NCBI GenBank assembly: GCA_900618425.1 | Contig: UZAN01039750.1 | Span: 32,192-96,191 of the forward strand | Length of the DNA: 64,000 nt | Direction of reading: 5' to 3' | Source of the DNA: Echinostoma caproni | Taxonomy: Eukaryota; Platyhelminthes; Trematoda; Plagiorchiida; Echinostomatidae | Shown here: piece after piece, positions 11,884 to 24,010 of the stretch | Layout of the letters: every line of letters begins with the position of its first letter | How positions within the stretch are numbered: the first letter of the stretch is position 1 | Program-made: the position numbers and the translations under genes | The notes under the pieces: model-generated | The model's input: the letters and a program-made list of their open reading frames with translations, nothing else | Told to the model about the DNA's origin: nothing | Database searches by the model: none

Positions 11884-12470
11884 TCTCAAATCTGTGCTTC
11901 CGGGGTTTGCAGTTGTGTCACGACGGTCGTGTGACCCAGTTCTCAGGGATCGGTGTTGTTGTGTGAAAACGTTTGTGTTTGGGCAAGGGAGGCATTGGGG
12001 AGGAGTGGGTTCGCCAACCCAGCGGGGATGGAGAGCTTGGATAAGACGTTTCTGGGCCCATAGTTCGGGGGTCAAATGCTTAATACAGATGACCTCGGCT
12101 ATGGCCAACGTACGCATTCTAACGTATTTCGACCGGTTCGGGGGGACCTAATAAATAATGCGGAGTGCTTCACTTGGACTGACACGATGGCCAGCGGGGA
12201 TGGTGTTCTTTCATGCGGATAGATAACTGCCGACCGACGTAGAGTGCGTCACGAACGCATCTGAACGAGTGAACAATCAGTGTAGCGGTCAACATCGGTA
12301 GTTTATCTCTATTCCGTATGGTTGTCAGTGGCGAACTTTTGAAACAGTAGAGTAGGTGCGTGCTCCATTCAGTCTTCTGATGAGGATTTCGGCGGCAACT
12401 TCACCTTAAAAGGGAGACTAATGAACAATTCCTTCCTTTCCACCCTTGCATTTTATACTCTTGGTAACTG
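11884..12470 (-). pseudogene. Penelope-like retroelement remnant: linker and GIY-YIG endonuclease
   Basis: Read on the minus strand from about 12450: KELFISLPFK (RT-endonuclease linker), AAEILIRRLNGA, then a GIY-YIG-type stretch with ALYVGRQLSIRMKEHHPRW (YVG at 12241-12233). C-terminal blocks follow: GHRVSPSEALRIIY, a stop, then LTPELWAQKRLIQALHPRW near 12080-12030. These are spread over at least two frames with an internal stop, so it is a dead copy. The ELxAQKRLxQAL block is shared with the copy at 23030-24010, showing the two belong to one family. The element runs into the assembly gap at its 3' side. Confidence 0.75.
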
Positions 12471-13859
12471 TTCCATCATATTGCGTTAAATGAAGAGGTC
12501 GGGATAGCTACTGCTTCTGAGCACGTTGGAGATAAATTTGAGTTCATCTTCCTCACATTTTATTGTTTTCCTACCAATCCCTAGGATTTTTCCCTCATAT
12601 AAACCGTAGTCGCATGATTATGGGTTATCAAAAACAATTATTCGCCTGAAATTGTAACACTCATTACTCTGTTGTATAAACAACAGGTCTTTGGTACCAC
12701 ACTATTGGTGGTCAGTTTAGTGAATTTTGCAGGCATTTTGATCCTGTTATCTGTAGCTCAATACAAGACAGCTGGATGTGCACGTATTATTTGAGAAATT
12801 CAGGAAACATTAAGAAACAGCTTCACATGTTTTTGCTAAATCACAACAGCTTCCCTAAAAATCGAGGGAGCATAATTCTGAGACTATGATCCTTCTACAC
12901 CTCCTAAACCCTCCCCCTCCGCATCACTCCTACCTCCAGTCTGTGTCCACACTAACCGTCTTAACCCCCTGGTAATTCCATCGGGCGATCAGTTAACAAT
13001 GTTATTCATCACAAAGAAAACAAAACGGCCATAGTTGTAATGTACTTGGTAGTTCTTATCTCTGAATCCCGTCAAATCCCATTCATTCAACACAAGGGGC
13101 CACAACATCCCATTTCCACGGGCCTAACAATCTTCGTTTAATCGTTACACAGTCCCAAACGGATGAGAACCACGTTACACAGAATCCACGCATACACATC
13201 GCTCTCTCTTTGCTTTATGACAACCCCAGGGGTGGACCATATGCAGGGAAGTTTTGTTTTCGTTTCGCTTCGCTCCTGGACCGAAACAGTAAGTGATGGA
13301 TCAGGCCGATAAGAGGCATAAATCACACCGATTGATGTGTGAAACAGGTCCTCCTTACTATGTGTATGTATCACATAAATATACGCGTGCGCGCACAAAC
13401 ACACAAAACAGAATTCACGGATGTACACGACATCCGAGGCAAGACGAATGTGGGTTTGTGAGAACCGAAATGGGTGTAGGTCAGTTGCTAATAAAACCCT
13501 AACGACGTAACCAACCAACATCATAACATTGCGTTGAGGTTTTAGTGGCTAGGGGATTACGCAGTAGTGGTTATGCTGTCCACAGCAGTATCGGTTGTAT
13601 AGGTTAGATGAAGAGGTAAATTCGATGAACACAAACGGTTTGTGCTAATATGGACGCACGCGTGGCAATGCCGCAGAGGTGAGAGGAAAGATGATGGGGA
13701 AGACAAAATTTGCATTACTGATTTTGTTTGAAGTGTTTCTCACACAGTGCTTAGCGCGAGTGAGAACAGGAGGAATTCATCGTGCTCTATCAGGCTGTTA
13801 CTGATCAGATGTGATTGCGAGGAAACGCGCTTTTAGACAGGGGAATTCAAAACAACCTC

Positions 13860-14033
13860 TTTTTCTTTCGGTTTTCTTTTTCATATGTATTTCCTTTAAT
13901 TGAATACACAGGAAGAGGTACGCGGTCAATCAAAGGGCTGCCATACAACGCATAATGTGGCAAATCAGTGGTGGTGGGATGTAAATACACGTCCTCAGAG
14001 GTGATAATTTACCGTTATCACCGGGCCACCACC
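13860..14033 (-). repeat. tRNA-derived SINE, family 1, diverged copy
   Basis: Minus-strand copy of the element at 2840-3064. The head GGTGGTGGCCCGGTG is at about 14033-14020 and the B-box is decayed (GTATTTACATCCC near 13990-13978). The body includes TATGGCAGCCCTTTGATTGA, followed by CTTCCTGTG and GTATTCAATTAAAGG. Order and spacing match copy 1. Confidence 0.68.
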
Positions 14034-17000
14034 TTTCCCTTTCTCTTCTATTTCTCCTCAGTAGTGTGTTGATCATTATTTTGATCTATTATATATCTTC
14101 CAAAATTTCTACTTAAGATTGCTCAAGATTTTCAAACTGCATGATGTGACTCACATTATCCACACCGATGAATATGTGCATGTGCATGCAGGAATACTTT
14201 TTGTTCTAGAAATAATCGCAACGTGATAACCTACTACCCATGGCTTATCCCCCCAGTTATGGATAGTCTCTTTCGTTTCCAAATCAACGTTTTAAAGGCT
14301 ATTCGCAAGTGTTCTCGCGAGCCTAGTAAATTCGATACACTTAGTTGTCAGAATTTAACCGGGAGTAAAAGAGACTGTGATTTGGAAATTCACAGGAAGA
14401 AATTAATAATTGAGCTAAAATTCAAGGAACTTGTTTCCTTAGTCAGATCAGTAGGAGAATAGGGCTTCAATTTATGATGGATCTCGGTAGCGCCACGAAC
14501 GCAATGTGTTAAATTGTTAAATAAATGGCCACCTTCAAGTTGTTGTGAGTGTATTTTGTTATAATGAATTGTCAGGTGGTGGCTCAGGTGCTGCTGTTGC
14601 TAGTGCTGGCAACTCGTCCAATCATTCTAATTTTATTGATGTCAATACTGGTTAAGATAATCAAAATTCATCTGTTTCTGTGGCAGTTTATGCAACCCTA
14701 ATTAGTTAAAAATTAGTTCCCAATAATAATCTCGACCAAGCTTCTTCAGTGGCGCATTTAATGAAACAGGCTAGATAACAGATAAATAAACGCAAGCTTA
14801 GAAATACCACGTTGCTTTAGTTATCCTTTTGAAGTGAACGAAACAACCTCTTTATATGCACACACACGCACTTACAGAGGAGTTTTCAGCGTGGTAAAAT
14901 CTCGTTCCAAATTGATCTTTCATTCTGGCGCATGTTACTCAAAAAGCCTGTGGCGACAAACACTCGAATTGGGCGGGGTCCGGGAAAACTTAGATACGAA
15001 AATATAAACCAAGAGACTGTTTCCATGTATGTGTGTGTATGGCCGAGATAAAAAGACCGTCCCTGTTTTACTCGCACTACGCCAACTGATTCCAACAATT
15101 TTGATAGAAAAACGCAGTTAACTGTTCCTCGGGCACAGTAAGACTAAAGTAGGGGAGTACTTTCCTAGATCTAACTTTGTGCTCCCCCCTCCTTCACTTT
15201 TCTCTCCAATCCTCCGATAAAGGGGTTTTAAACACTGAAAAAAGGCTTTGAACATTGCACGGAAATTCAGACTCGTGAAAAATGCGTATGATTGAATTTG
15301 GGGGCAAAGGACATTGGAAGTAGATTTTGGCTTCCACATAGATTGAAGTGCTCGTTCGCGGTTATTTACCACAAAATTTTATTAAAAATATCATGAACTG
15401 AATTACCCGCCGTTTGGTATTCTTAAAATTGTACAGTCGTGTGATAATTGGGTGGTTAACAATAATAATAACAACAGCAAACATCCGCGTGCCTACTTCT
15501 CATAGAATACATTATGCAATCAACTCTGGGTAAAGAGTTGGGGCTATCCCCGCTCAGGCCCAACTTGGCCACACAATGAAGAAGGAAGTTGGGTGATGGT
15601 GAACTTGTAATGTGAAGTCTCCAATTGGGATCGCTATAAAGCTGGCAATAAGTACTTTATCACCGACCCCCAAATGAAGCGATCTAGATTAAATCATTCA
15701 ATAAAATTTGAAATAAATGCTTCGCAAAACATTTAACAAGTTAAAGGTGAATGAGAGAACAATCACTAAGTTATTGGCAAATAGATTTTACGATAGCGCC
15801 GTAAAACAGAACTTGTGATATGTGAACGTTCCGATTATAAACACTATAACAGCTCAATTTTTCCGAAAATGGAAAAAGTAGTTCGCAGATTTTACTTGTG
15901 CAACTGACGATAAGGAAATTTAAGTGAAAGTGACAAGGTTTTCGTTTTAACCCTTCTGACTGTTTTCACGAATCATGCTTCGACGATGTGCCCTGTACTT
16001 GGTGTTTATTATAAAACAAATGACACAATTTTCAATATTTCTTTTCAAACTCTAATGTATTGTAAGGTCACTGTTAAATATCTATGCAGTTAAACAAAAC
16101 ATGGAATGACTTTAAACAGCTTCAATAATATATAAATCAAATCACAAAACTCAAAAATTACACAATAACGCAATGAAACCAATAAGATCAACGTATAAGT
16201 TGACGTTCCTTGAAAAGCACTTCAGAAAATTATTCAAACAAAGACCAAGCTCTTTACTCAGCTACAACAGTTAGGAAAATCTCGCTCCCAAAGTGACAGC
16301 TTCTATCAAAGTTTATTGAATGTGTTAAAATGTGTTCACTGTGAAAAAGTGCTCGTTTTCTATAGGTTTATAAATGCTATTCGGTTGAGGTTCATTTCAA
16401 AGGACCTTCATCACCACCATCACTACTTCAAACTTTATGTAAGTTGAAATAGACCATAAATACTTTCAATTTGCATATGAATTGGATTTTATTTATATTC
16501 CCAAATATCCAAAATTGAGCAGGCAGAATTGTTTAAACAAGACTTTTCAGCACTACAACCTAGCTTAGGTACTTTTGCCTTATAGCCCTTTGAAACCAGC
16601 TAACTTATGACTTGATTCTGGAAACTTGGAATTTCGATACGTGACCAGTTTTGATTATACTTCAAAGCTCTTTGTCAATCAACAGTGTTACCACTGGTCT
16701 ACTTGATTTAACAGATGTTTCACGGCGTTGCGATAAACCACCGTCGAAGTTGAAGAAATACATGTCCCTCAAACTGTCTGATTGATGGCCAAGGAATTTA
16801 TCTTATAGAGCTCAGCATTCCTTATCTTTTTGGTGAAATATTACGATGTTATCTCAGTTGCCTGTTTCCAAGATTCGAAAGTCTACACTCAGTCTAGGAC
16901 TGCATGGGACAAATGCTGATGGGTGAAATGCACCGCAGTGGGAAGGAAGAAATATGATATCCATTGATTTGACACGGAGGTGTACGAGGCGACGATACGA

Positions 17001-18189
17001 AGCACATACGGCTGATGCTTAACGATGGACTAGGCACATAGAATGATAACCATACTGGTGATCGTGATGCAGACAAAAGCGTCCGGGAAAAGAAAGACGA
17101 CTACGACGACGTTGTTGATAAGGATGATAGTACGCTCAGTTCGCACTACGAGTCTATGCACAAAAGACCGATTATTTATGTATCCTGTTGAATACTCTCG
17201 TGTCCCATGCAAACTGTGGTTCTACGTATGCGATGAATGCACACATAGGGCGGTGGATTCGTTTTGTTCCTCCAGAAGCGTCAATAAACCTGGCGCCGNG
17301 CGCCGTTCGGAAACCAAAAATTGCTCGGTCTATCATGAGAGGTTAATCGTGGAGTGCACTTATATGTTTGTTGGTCCAAGAGGGGGAAGGAGAGGACGTT
17401 AGAGAAGTAGAACAAGTTTGGTCCAACTGGCACGAGTGCAGAGGACACAGATAGATAGAGAGACAGATAAATGAGGAGCGGAAGAAATGTGAATATCGAG
17501 TACGTTTCAGAATGTAGTAGCATGCAATAACTGGCACGAACGTTTCCATCTCAGTCCCATTTTGAGAAGAGAAAGTAGAATGGGAGTGGGAATTCGGAGT
17601 CAGAGACACTCAACCTCAACTACTACCTATTTGGTATTTGTCACCGGATAGTAATGCACGCAACTGAGATATTATGTGTCCGTTGTGGTAGAGCTATTGA
17701 GAATGCTGCTTTTAAGAAATATATCGTTTCCCGGTGTAAAAATTAGTGCCCATATGTTTGAAATAATCCCCAGTGCATTGCATTTCTTACTGAAGTGTGT
17801 ATGGGATTCGACTCTGTGTATCGCTTTTTATGAACAGTAGAAAACAGAAGGAAGCTATAATGTTACAGTTCCAATGAATCATATTTATCGATTATTGATC
17901 ACTATGTGTTTCTCATCTTTCTTATCCCCAAAGTTTTTTCAAACGTTTTACTCTTTAAAATAGTCTGTTTCGAGTTAGATACATTATTCGTAGGGTAGAC
18001 AATGATTGTTTTAAAATGAGATCTTTGAATCCGGTTTCGTAGATCACCATATTCAAAATTTTGCATTGATTCATTCTAATATTTGGTTTATTACTTCCAA
18101 TTCTTAAATTTTTAAAACCACGTTTCTTTTCTACCTTTTTACCATACAATAAGTTTTGCCTTGTTTTGAAAGTACTTAATGCCATATAC

Positions 18190-18205
18190 AGATAAGTAGA
18201 TAGAC

Positions 18206-18257
<52 letters not shown>

Positions 18258-18278
18258 GATAGAAAGAAAGATAGATAT

Positions 18279-18328
<50 letters not shown>

Positions 18329-18336
18329 TGATAGAG

Positions 18337-18389
<53 letters not shown>

Positions 18390-18398
18390 CAGATACAC

Positions 18399-18454
<56 letters not shown>

Positions 18455-18455
18455 T

Positions 18456-18514
<59 letters not shown>

Positions 18515-18517
18515 CAG

Positions 18518-18576
<59 letters not shown>

Positions 18577-18577
18577 C

Positions 18578-18636
<59 letters not shown>

Positions 18637-18682
18637 TTATAGCATAGATAGACAGAAATATGCATAGATATATAGATAGATA
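18190..18682 (+). repeat. (GATA)n microsatellite array, about 490 bp
   Basis: Near-pure GATA/TAGA tetranucleotide for about 490 bp, broken by short variants near 18255, 18328, 18390, 18455, 18513, 18576 and 18633 (for example GAAAGAAAG, ACAGATACACAG, ATTAAAG). The interruptions split the array into blocks of about 55-75 bp. The long Tyr-Leu-Ser-Ile open frames on its minus strand are a by-product of the repeat and not genes. Confidence 0.98.
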
Positions 18683-20894
18683 AACAATCGATGGACCAGA
18701 CATTTATTCCATACCACCAATCTGACCAGATATTGCATTATACCTGAATCCGGATGGGTTACAGTAAAAGCACTAAAAGCTTTCTGGCCATTCTAATCAA
18801 GCGATGTTGGATGAAAGAAAACGAGCAGAAGGCAATTCACTCAGACGGGGAAATTACCTCTATGAAAACCGTTTTGGTGTCTGTGGGGAGGGATATGATA
18901 GATGGCTTTTGCAATATCACTGTAGTTCACTTGAATATTAGTCTGCAGTGTTGTTTATGTTTCGGAATTCTACCTAGAAGCAGGAATCAAACCAGTCACG
19001 TTACCGTAGACAGAATATTACTTTATTGGGACAGGATATTTATTTTAATTATCATGTTAGATATTCAATAATAAGTATATTCACCGCGCACGCACAAGAG
19101 ATTTTCCATTGTCCACCTTTCACTTTGCGTTTAGTATGAGACGAACGAGAAGAATGAAAGAAATTCAGTAGCTGATGTCCTATGCAACGTTCAAGAAAAA
19201 AATTTATATATACTAGTTCACACACACCCTTGACCGCTGGAATATTTTGTGTTTTCCAGTCTAACTGCGTCCGTCATTGCCTCCAGGTTTTCTTTTTAGT
19301 AACGATTCTGACGAGAAATAGTTGCGTGAAAGTGACTATACTTATAAAGTATCAAATGTTTAAGGAACTAAAATTCATCAGAAAATTCACCTCACCTGTG
19401 GAGTGAAATTCGGCGTTTGAATTTCAATATACTTGTATGAAATCCTTCACTAGTAAATGTAGACGTTTGTTTCACATTTCACAATCATCACTACACTGGT
19501 TATATCATTGTTGAAGCGTACAAAATCTTAGGTCCATGATTACTGATTAGTGACGGCCGCAGATTTGGTAGTATATCTTAAAAGTTTGGTGGTAGATGTC
19601 TTTTGGACAAATAATGGCTCATTGTTTTCAATCCGTTTTTTCTAAATGTTACAATTTAATGCATGGTGTTAAAAGATATTGTGTAATTTTTAAACTCCAA
19701 AATGAAGTTTTCTTATTTGGATAAAAATGAGTTATTCATGCAACAGATATGCATATTGAAATCGATCATCCCGCGCGTCATGTGACCTTACATAAATACC
19801 AATTCCAGGTCGGACAGGGTATGTTTGTTGAGTTTTTCACTTCGCTTGTTTCCTGGCGTCAGACTTACTGACAGGCTATCCATGAACCGCGATGGAAAGT
19901 GTTTCACGCAATAGCATTCGGCTTATCAAGGCACTGATCACTGATCTTTGGTGTCATGCAATTTTTCATTCGCTCATCACCCCCTGTCCCCGTCCACCGG
20001 CCGATCAATACGGTCGGCGATTAATGTTGGACAAACGCTTTGGGCGGTGCTCGGCACTGGAAAAACAATAATTAATACAGTCCGAGAGTGTGTATGTCGT
20101 GATTCATTAGCAACTGGATGGTGATTAATGATTGTATGCCTTACAACTACACACGGCAACGTCTTCCCAACCCCCACAGAGACATCGTAGAATCTCTGTT
20201 TGTGTTACGTCACGAGAAACCTTGTTGTCCGCTTTCGTTATGTACCCCTTAATACTGGAATCTCAATGAATTCGTTGATAATGTGACTTATTTGGTGCTT
20301 TGCAGCACAAAAAAAGCTTTGCATGGCTTTAGTACTCGGTATTTTGACAACAATTGGAGCTGCAGAAAAAATAGGAACACGGAGGAGTCGCGGTTTTATA
20401 GATGCTAAAGCTGATGGGTCTCGGTATAGCTTTGATCCAATCGCCCACTCTCGATGTGCTTTGTGGGAACTCCTAGGCTCACGAGTAACACATATGAGTT
20501 TTTAACACTGATCCAGATATTTCAAAGATGAAAGCTAGAATGCGTTGCCTTCCGGAGTTTCGATCATTGTATTTGTCATAAATAAAGAAACGGTTTTGAT
20601 GTGTCATTATGAGAGCTCTAGATAACGTAAATCTAGCAGGCAAATCTGTTTCACGATTAATCACGTAACAATGATAAATATTCATAAGACAATAGGAATG
20701 TGTAGATTAAATTGAAGAGTTTATTTTATTTCTTGAGGCATCTGTTAATTGAGGAGAGTTCGTCATAGTAACTAATCATGAACAAACGTCAATACCTAAA
20801 CCACGATGAAAGCTTAATTAAAATTAGGTTTCCCTGATTATTGTAATAATTGCTTTAAATTCCACAACCTGTTTTATACACTAAATTAAAAATA

Positions 20895-20985
20895 ATCATA
20901 AATGTCTTTATACTTCCGCTTTCTATTTATTGAATACACACAACTTTCAGGAAGGAGGCTGCGGTCATACAAAGGCTGCCTGGAG
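20895..20985 (-). repeat. tRNA-derived SINE, family 1, partial copy
   Basis: It shares the body and tail of the copies at 2840-3064 and 13860-14033. In plus orientation these are CTATTTATTGAATACACA, CAGGAAGG, GCGGTCATACAAAGGCTGCC. The tRNA-related head with A and B boxes is missing, so it is truncated at its 5' end. Confidence 0.6.
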
Positions 20986-23029
20986 AAAATACAGTACTAG
21001 TACGTGTCTAACTAATGAGTCTACCGGAGCCTGTGAAAGTAGAGAGATTAAATTTTGTGTGTGGAATACAACGGGTCATTTAATCAAACATAAAATGTAT
21101 TCATTCTTTTTCTACAAATAGAAATATCATTGGGGTTAAACCGTAATTTGTTCTCTAATTACAATACAGTTTCAAATTTCTAATAATAAATAACGATAGT
21201 GGTAATTCTAAGGCCCCATCTCCGAATGAGAAAAAATGGATTCAATTCAGTGTATTGTAAAAGTTTTCTAATTCGGAACAAAAATTAAAAGTTAAAATGT
21301 TGCTAATTGGCGCCGTCACAGAGCACTTCAAACTGACTAATTTTATTCGAGAGGAAGAAAAGAAGTAGAATAGTTGTACTGGTTTTTGGGAGTTTTACAC
21401 TTTCTTTAAATGATGCACTAATAATAAAGTTCAGAAATGAAGCATAATCAGAATGTCTCTGAACGAAACCTGGAACCGCATTTCGTAGGTGTTGTTTGTG
21501 ACGCCTAAAATGACAAGCTTCTGGCGCCAATCAGAAGCGTCAAATGGGGTAGAGACGATTTGCAAACAAGATATCCAAGCGTACTTGAGTCGGTAAAGTG
21601 AGCAAACAAATCTTTTTAGTTTCAATTTTGCACCCTGCCAAGGGGTCTAACACGACAAGAAAACATTGCCTATTTCCAGGAATAACTTAACTTCTGCTCC
21701 TGAGCCATTTACTCCCCAAGAAACAGCCCGATGAGGATATCGTATACTGGGTGGTAAAATCAATTCAGAATTGATGTGATTTTATTAGCATTCACGAGAG
21801 ATCCCCCATTTTTTCTGGTTTTCAAACGTTTGGATGAGTGAGCAATTTATCCTTCTTCTTTGAATATCACATTGATCAACTTCACAGTGCAGACGTGGGA
21901 AAAGGTGCTATTTATTGGGCATTTTCGCCTATACTCAATGACTGCGGCCGCCATCAAATCATACTTGCAACATAAATCCACAGAATAATACGTTCTACTA
22001 ACGAACATTGAGAATATGCCTTTTGTTAGCCGATTTAACAGTACATTTGATGGAATGGTTCATATCAAATGTAGTCTTAACAACTCCGATTGATCGATGG
22101 TATCAGTTGACTTCCGATGTGTTAGCATCAGCACTGAGATGATTGCTTTCTCAATTTTCCCCCAAAGCAGCGATTGTGAGTAGCAGGTTGGTTTCTGTTA
22201 GGAAAACTATGTTCTAATTGAATAAGCTATCCCGTGAAGATTATAACCTCAAAGACAACAATATTGGTCTCATAAGTGAGCTGTGTCTGTTCATAAATTA
22301 GTCTCTTCTTTAATCGATTCCCCGATTGACAAAGCCAAATATTTAGATCTAGTGTCTGAAGTGAATCGTGGGAAGTGTCAGAACCGTTTTGGACAAATCA
22401 ACTGGCGCAAGAGATTTGCCGAATACGGTGGCAATTTGCCAATTAGAATTATCCTCAATTTCCTTAGATTCAGCAACATACAATCAAAATTTATCATAAC
22501 GCCACGGCATCCCTAGGATCCAATACAATATTCCTTTATCCTGTTGAACTGTGATATATTTTCCAATACTTTCATGAGCTGCTTTTATCGCACAGTGACC
22601 GTATTTTGCTTTATGATGCTACTTCTTATATCTGTGCTCCAAATATCTGTTTGCAAATTTAACGCGACTAAATTGCTGAACTGTGGAAACTTTTCTCAAT
22701 GGATATATGTGTATAGAAAGTAAAAGTAAAGGTATTATTTGGACAATATGATCTCTTACTTTCATAAAGCCAATTCACTTCATCCAGCATTAACAAGCTC
22801 TTCATAACCGCCCACTTCGTGATCCGGTCACATATTGATTCACAAAGGAATAATCAAATGCGGCTTTTATTGCTAACCCGTAGTTTTTTCGTCTACGATT
22901 TGGCACAAATGGTTTTCGTTCGTGAAACTCGTGCGAGTAATTTTAGTTGGAAACTTTAAGAAAAAAATCACAAGCATCTATCAGAGCAAAATATTCCAGA
23001 ATAAGCCAAGTGTAACATTAGAACACAAG

Positions 23030-24010
23030 TCCGAAATTAAACAAGTGTTTTCGAATAATCCATAATCGTGCTTCTACAGATCATAGAAGGGTTTGTTATT
23101 AGTGGGGTCACGTTATCACGCTGGGTCGAAATGTCATTCAGCATGGGGAGAGCGGAGGGGTGGGCTGAGCACCATATGTCTCTGTTCGGGTGAAATCGAT
23201 TGGGATTTGAGTGGTGGTGATGGTGGTGATATTGGTGCCCAAGTTGAGACCAGGGTAAGTAGAGAGCTTGAACTAGTCGCTTTTGTGCACATAGTTCTGA
23301 TGCGAAAAGTTGGATGCCTATCGCCTCAGTGGTGGTTTGTACATGTAAGTGCGAGGCCTTCGAGAGGCTGGTGGCTGAATGATGATTCTGGTCTAATTTG
23401 ATATCCATCATATAACCAAGAATGGTGCTTCCTGTGCTCTCTGTACCTCCTTGTTTTAACCAGCGTAGGCAATGTTTATTCAGCCTTTAGGATTTTTCCC
23501 TCGTAGCCAATGTACGTTGCATTGCAAACCCACCATAGAGGTGGCCAACATAGGCAGCTCATCTTTGTGGCTGATTCAGATGATAATGAGCCTGCAAACA
23601 CATAAGATAACTGAACTGCTTTTTGAGTCATCTTCACTGCAGGCATGAGACGTTTATTCAAGAGGCCAAATAGTGTACCTCCTTGAAAAGACAGATGAAT
23701 AGATAATTTATTCTTTCGAGCCTCGTGAACCTGTGCGAACAGTGACCTTTCCCGAAAATGTCCCTCGATGAAACGTTCAGAATAACCGTTTCCTCTGAGT
23801 ACGCCCTTAATTGTTATCACTTCTTCATTTAGCACATTGTCATAGCAGATCGTATACTCACGTGATGTGAGAAGCTAAATAAGCTTTCTTTTCTGTCTGC
23901 ATGGGATGAAGCTCTAGAAGTTTGCATACTTCTCCGTCCAAGTTAGTTTTCTATGTATTCTCTAAGAAATCATCATCTGTTTGTTGGAGTGTCCAACGTG
24001 AATGGAATCC
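23030..24010 (-). pseudogene. Penelope-like retroelement remnant: RT end, linker, GIY-YIG, C-terminus
   Basis: The best preserved copy of its family. Reading the minus strand from about 24010: IPFTLD and HRKLTWTEKYANF (end of the RT domain), then one open stretch from 23835 to 23479. That stretch carries GVLRGNGYSERFIEGHFRER (connector), ARKNKLSIHLSFQGG (linker) and ATYIGYEGKILKAE (GIY-YIG core, YIG at 23514-23506), ending in a stop at 23478-23476. The C-terminal part continues as LRWLKQGGTESTGSTIL and ASELCAQKRLVQALYLPW near 23240. In-frame stops also occur upstream of 23835 (after YANF and KRKLI), so it cannot encode a full protein. It lies within BMP intron 1 in gene orientation. Confidence 0.8.

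Noticed and set aside
11089..12117. Long open frames crossing the first N-gap
   Set aside because: Most of their length is N; only the minus-strand piece right of the gap has real similarity, and that is a decayed Penelope-like element.
17955..18703. Two long minus-strand open frames of repeated Tyr-Leu-Ser-Ile
   Set aside because: They are translations of the GATA microsatellite, open only because the repeat lacks stops in those frames.
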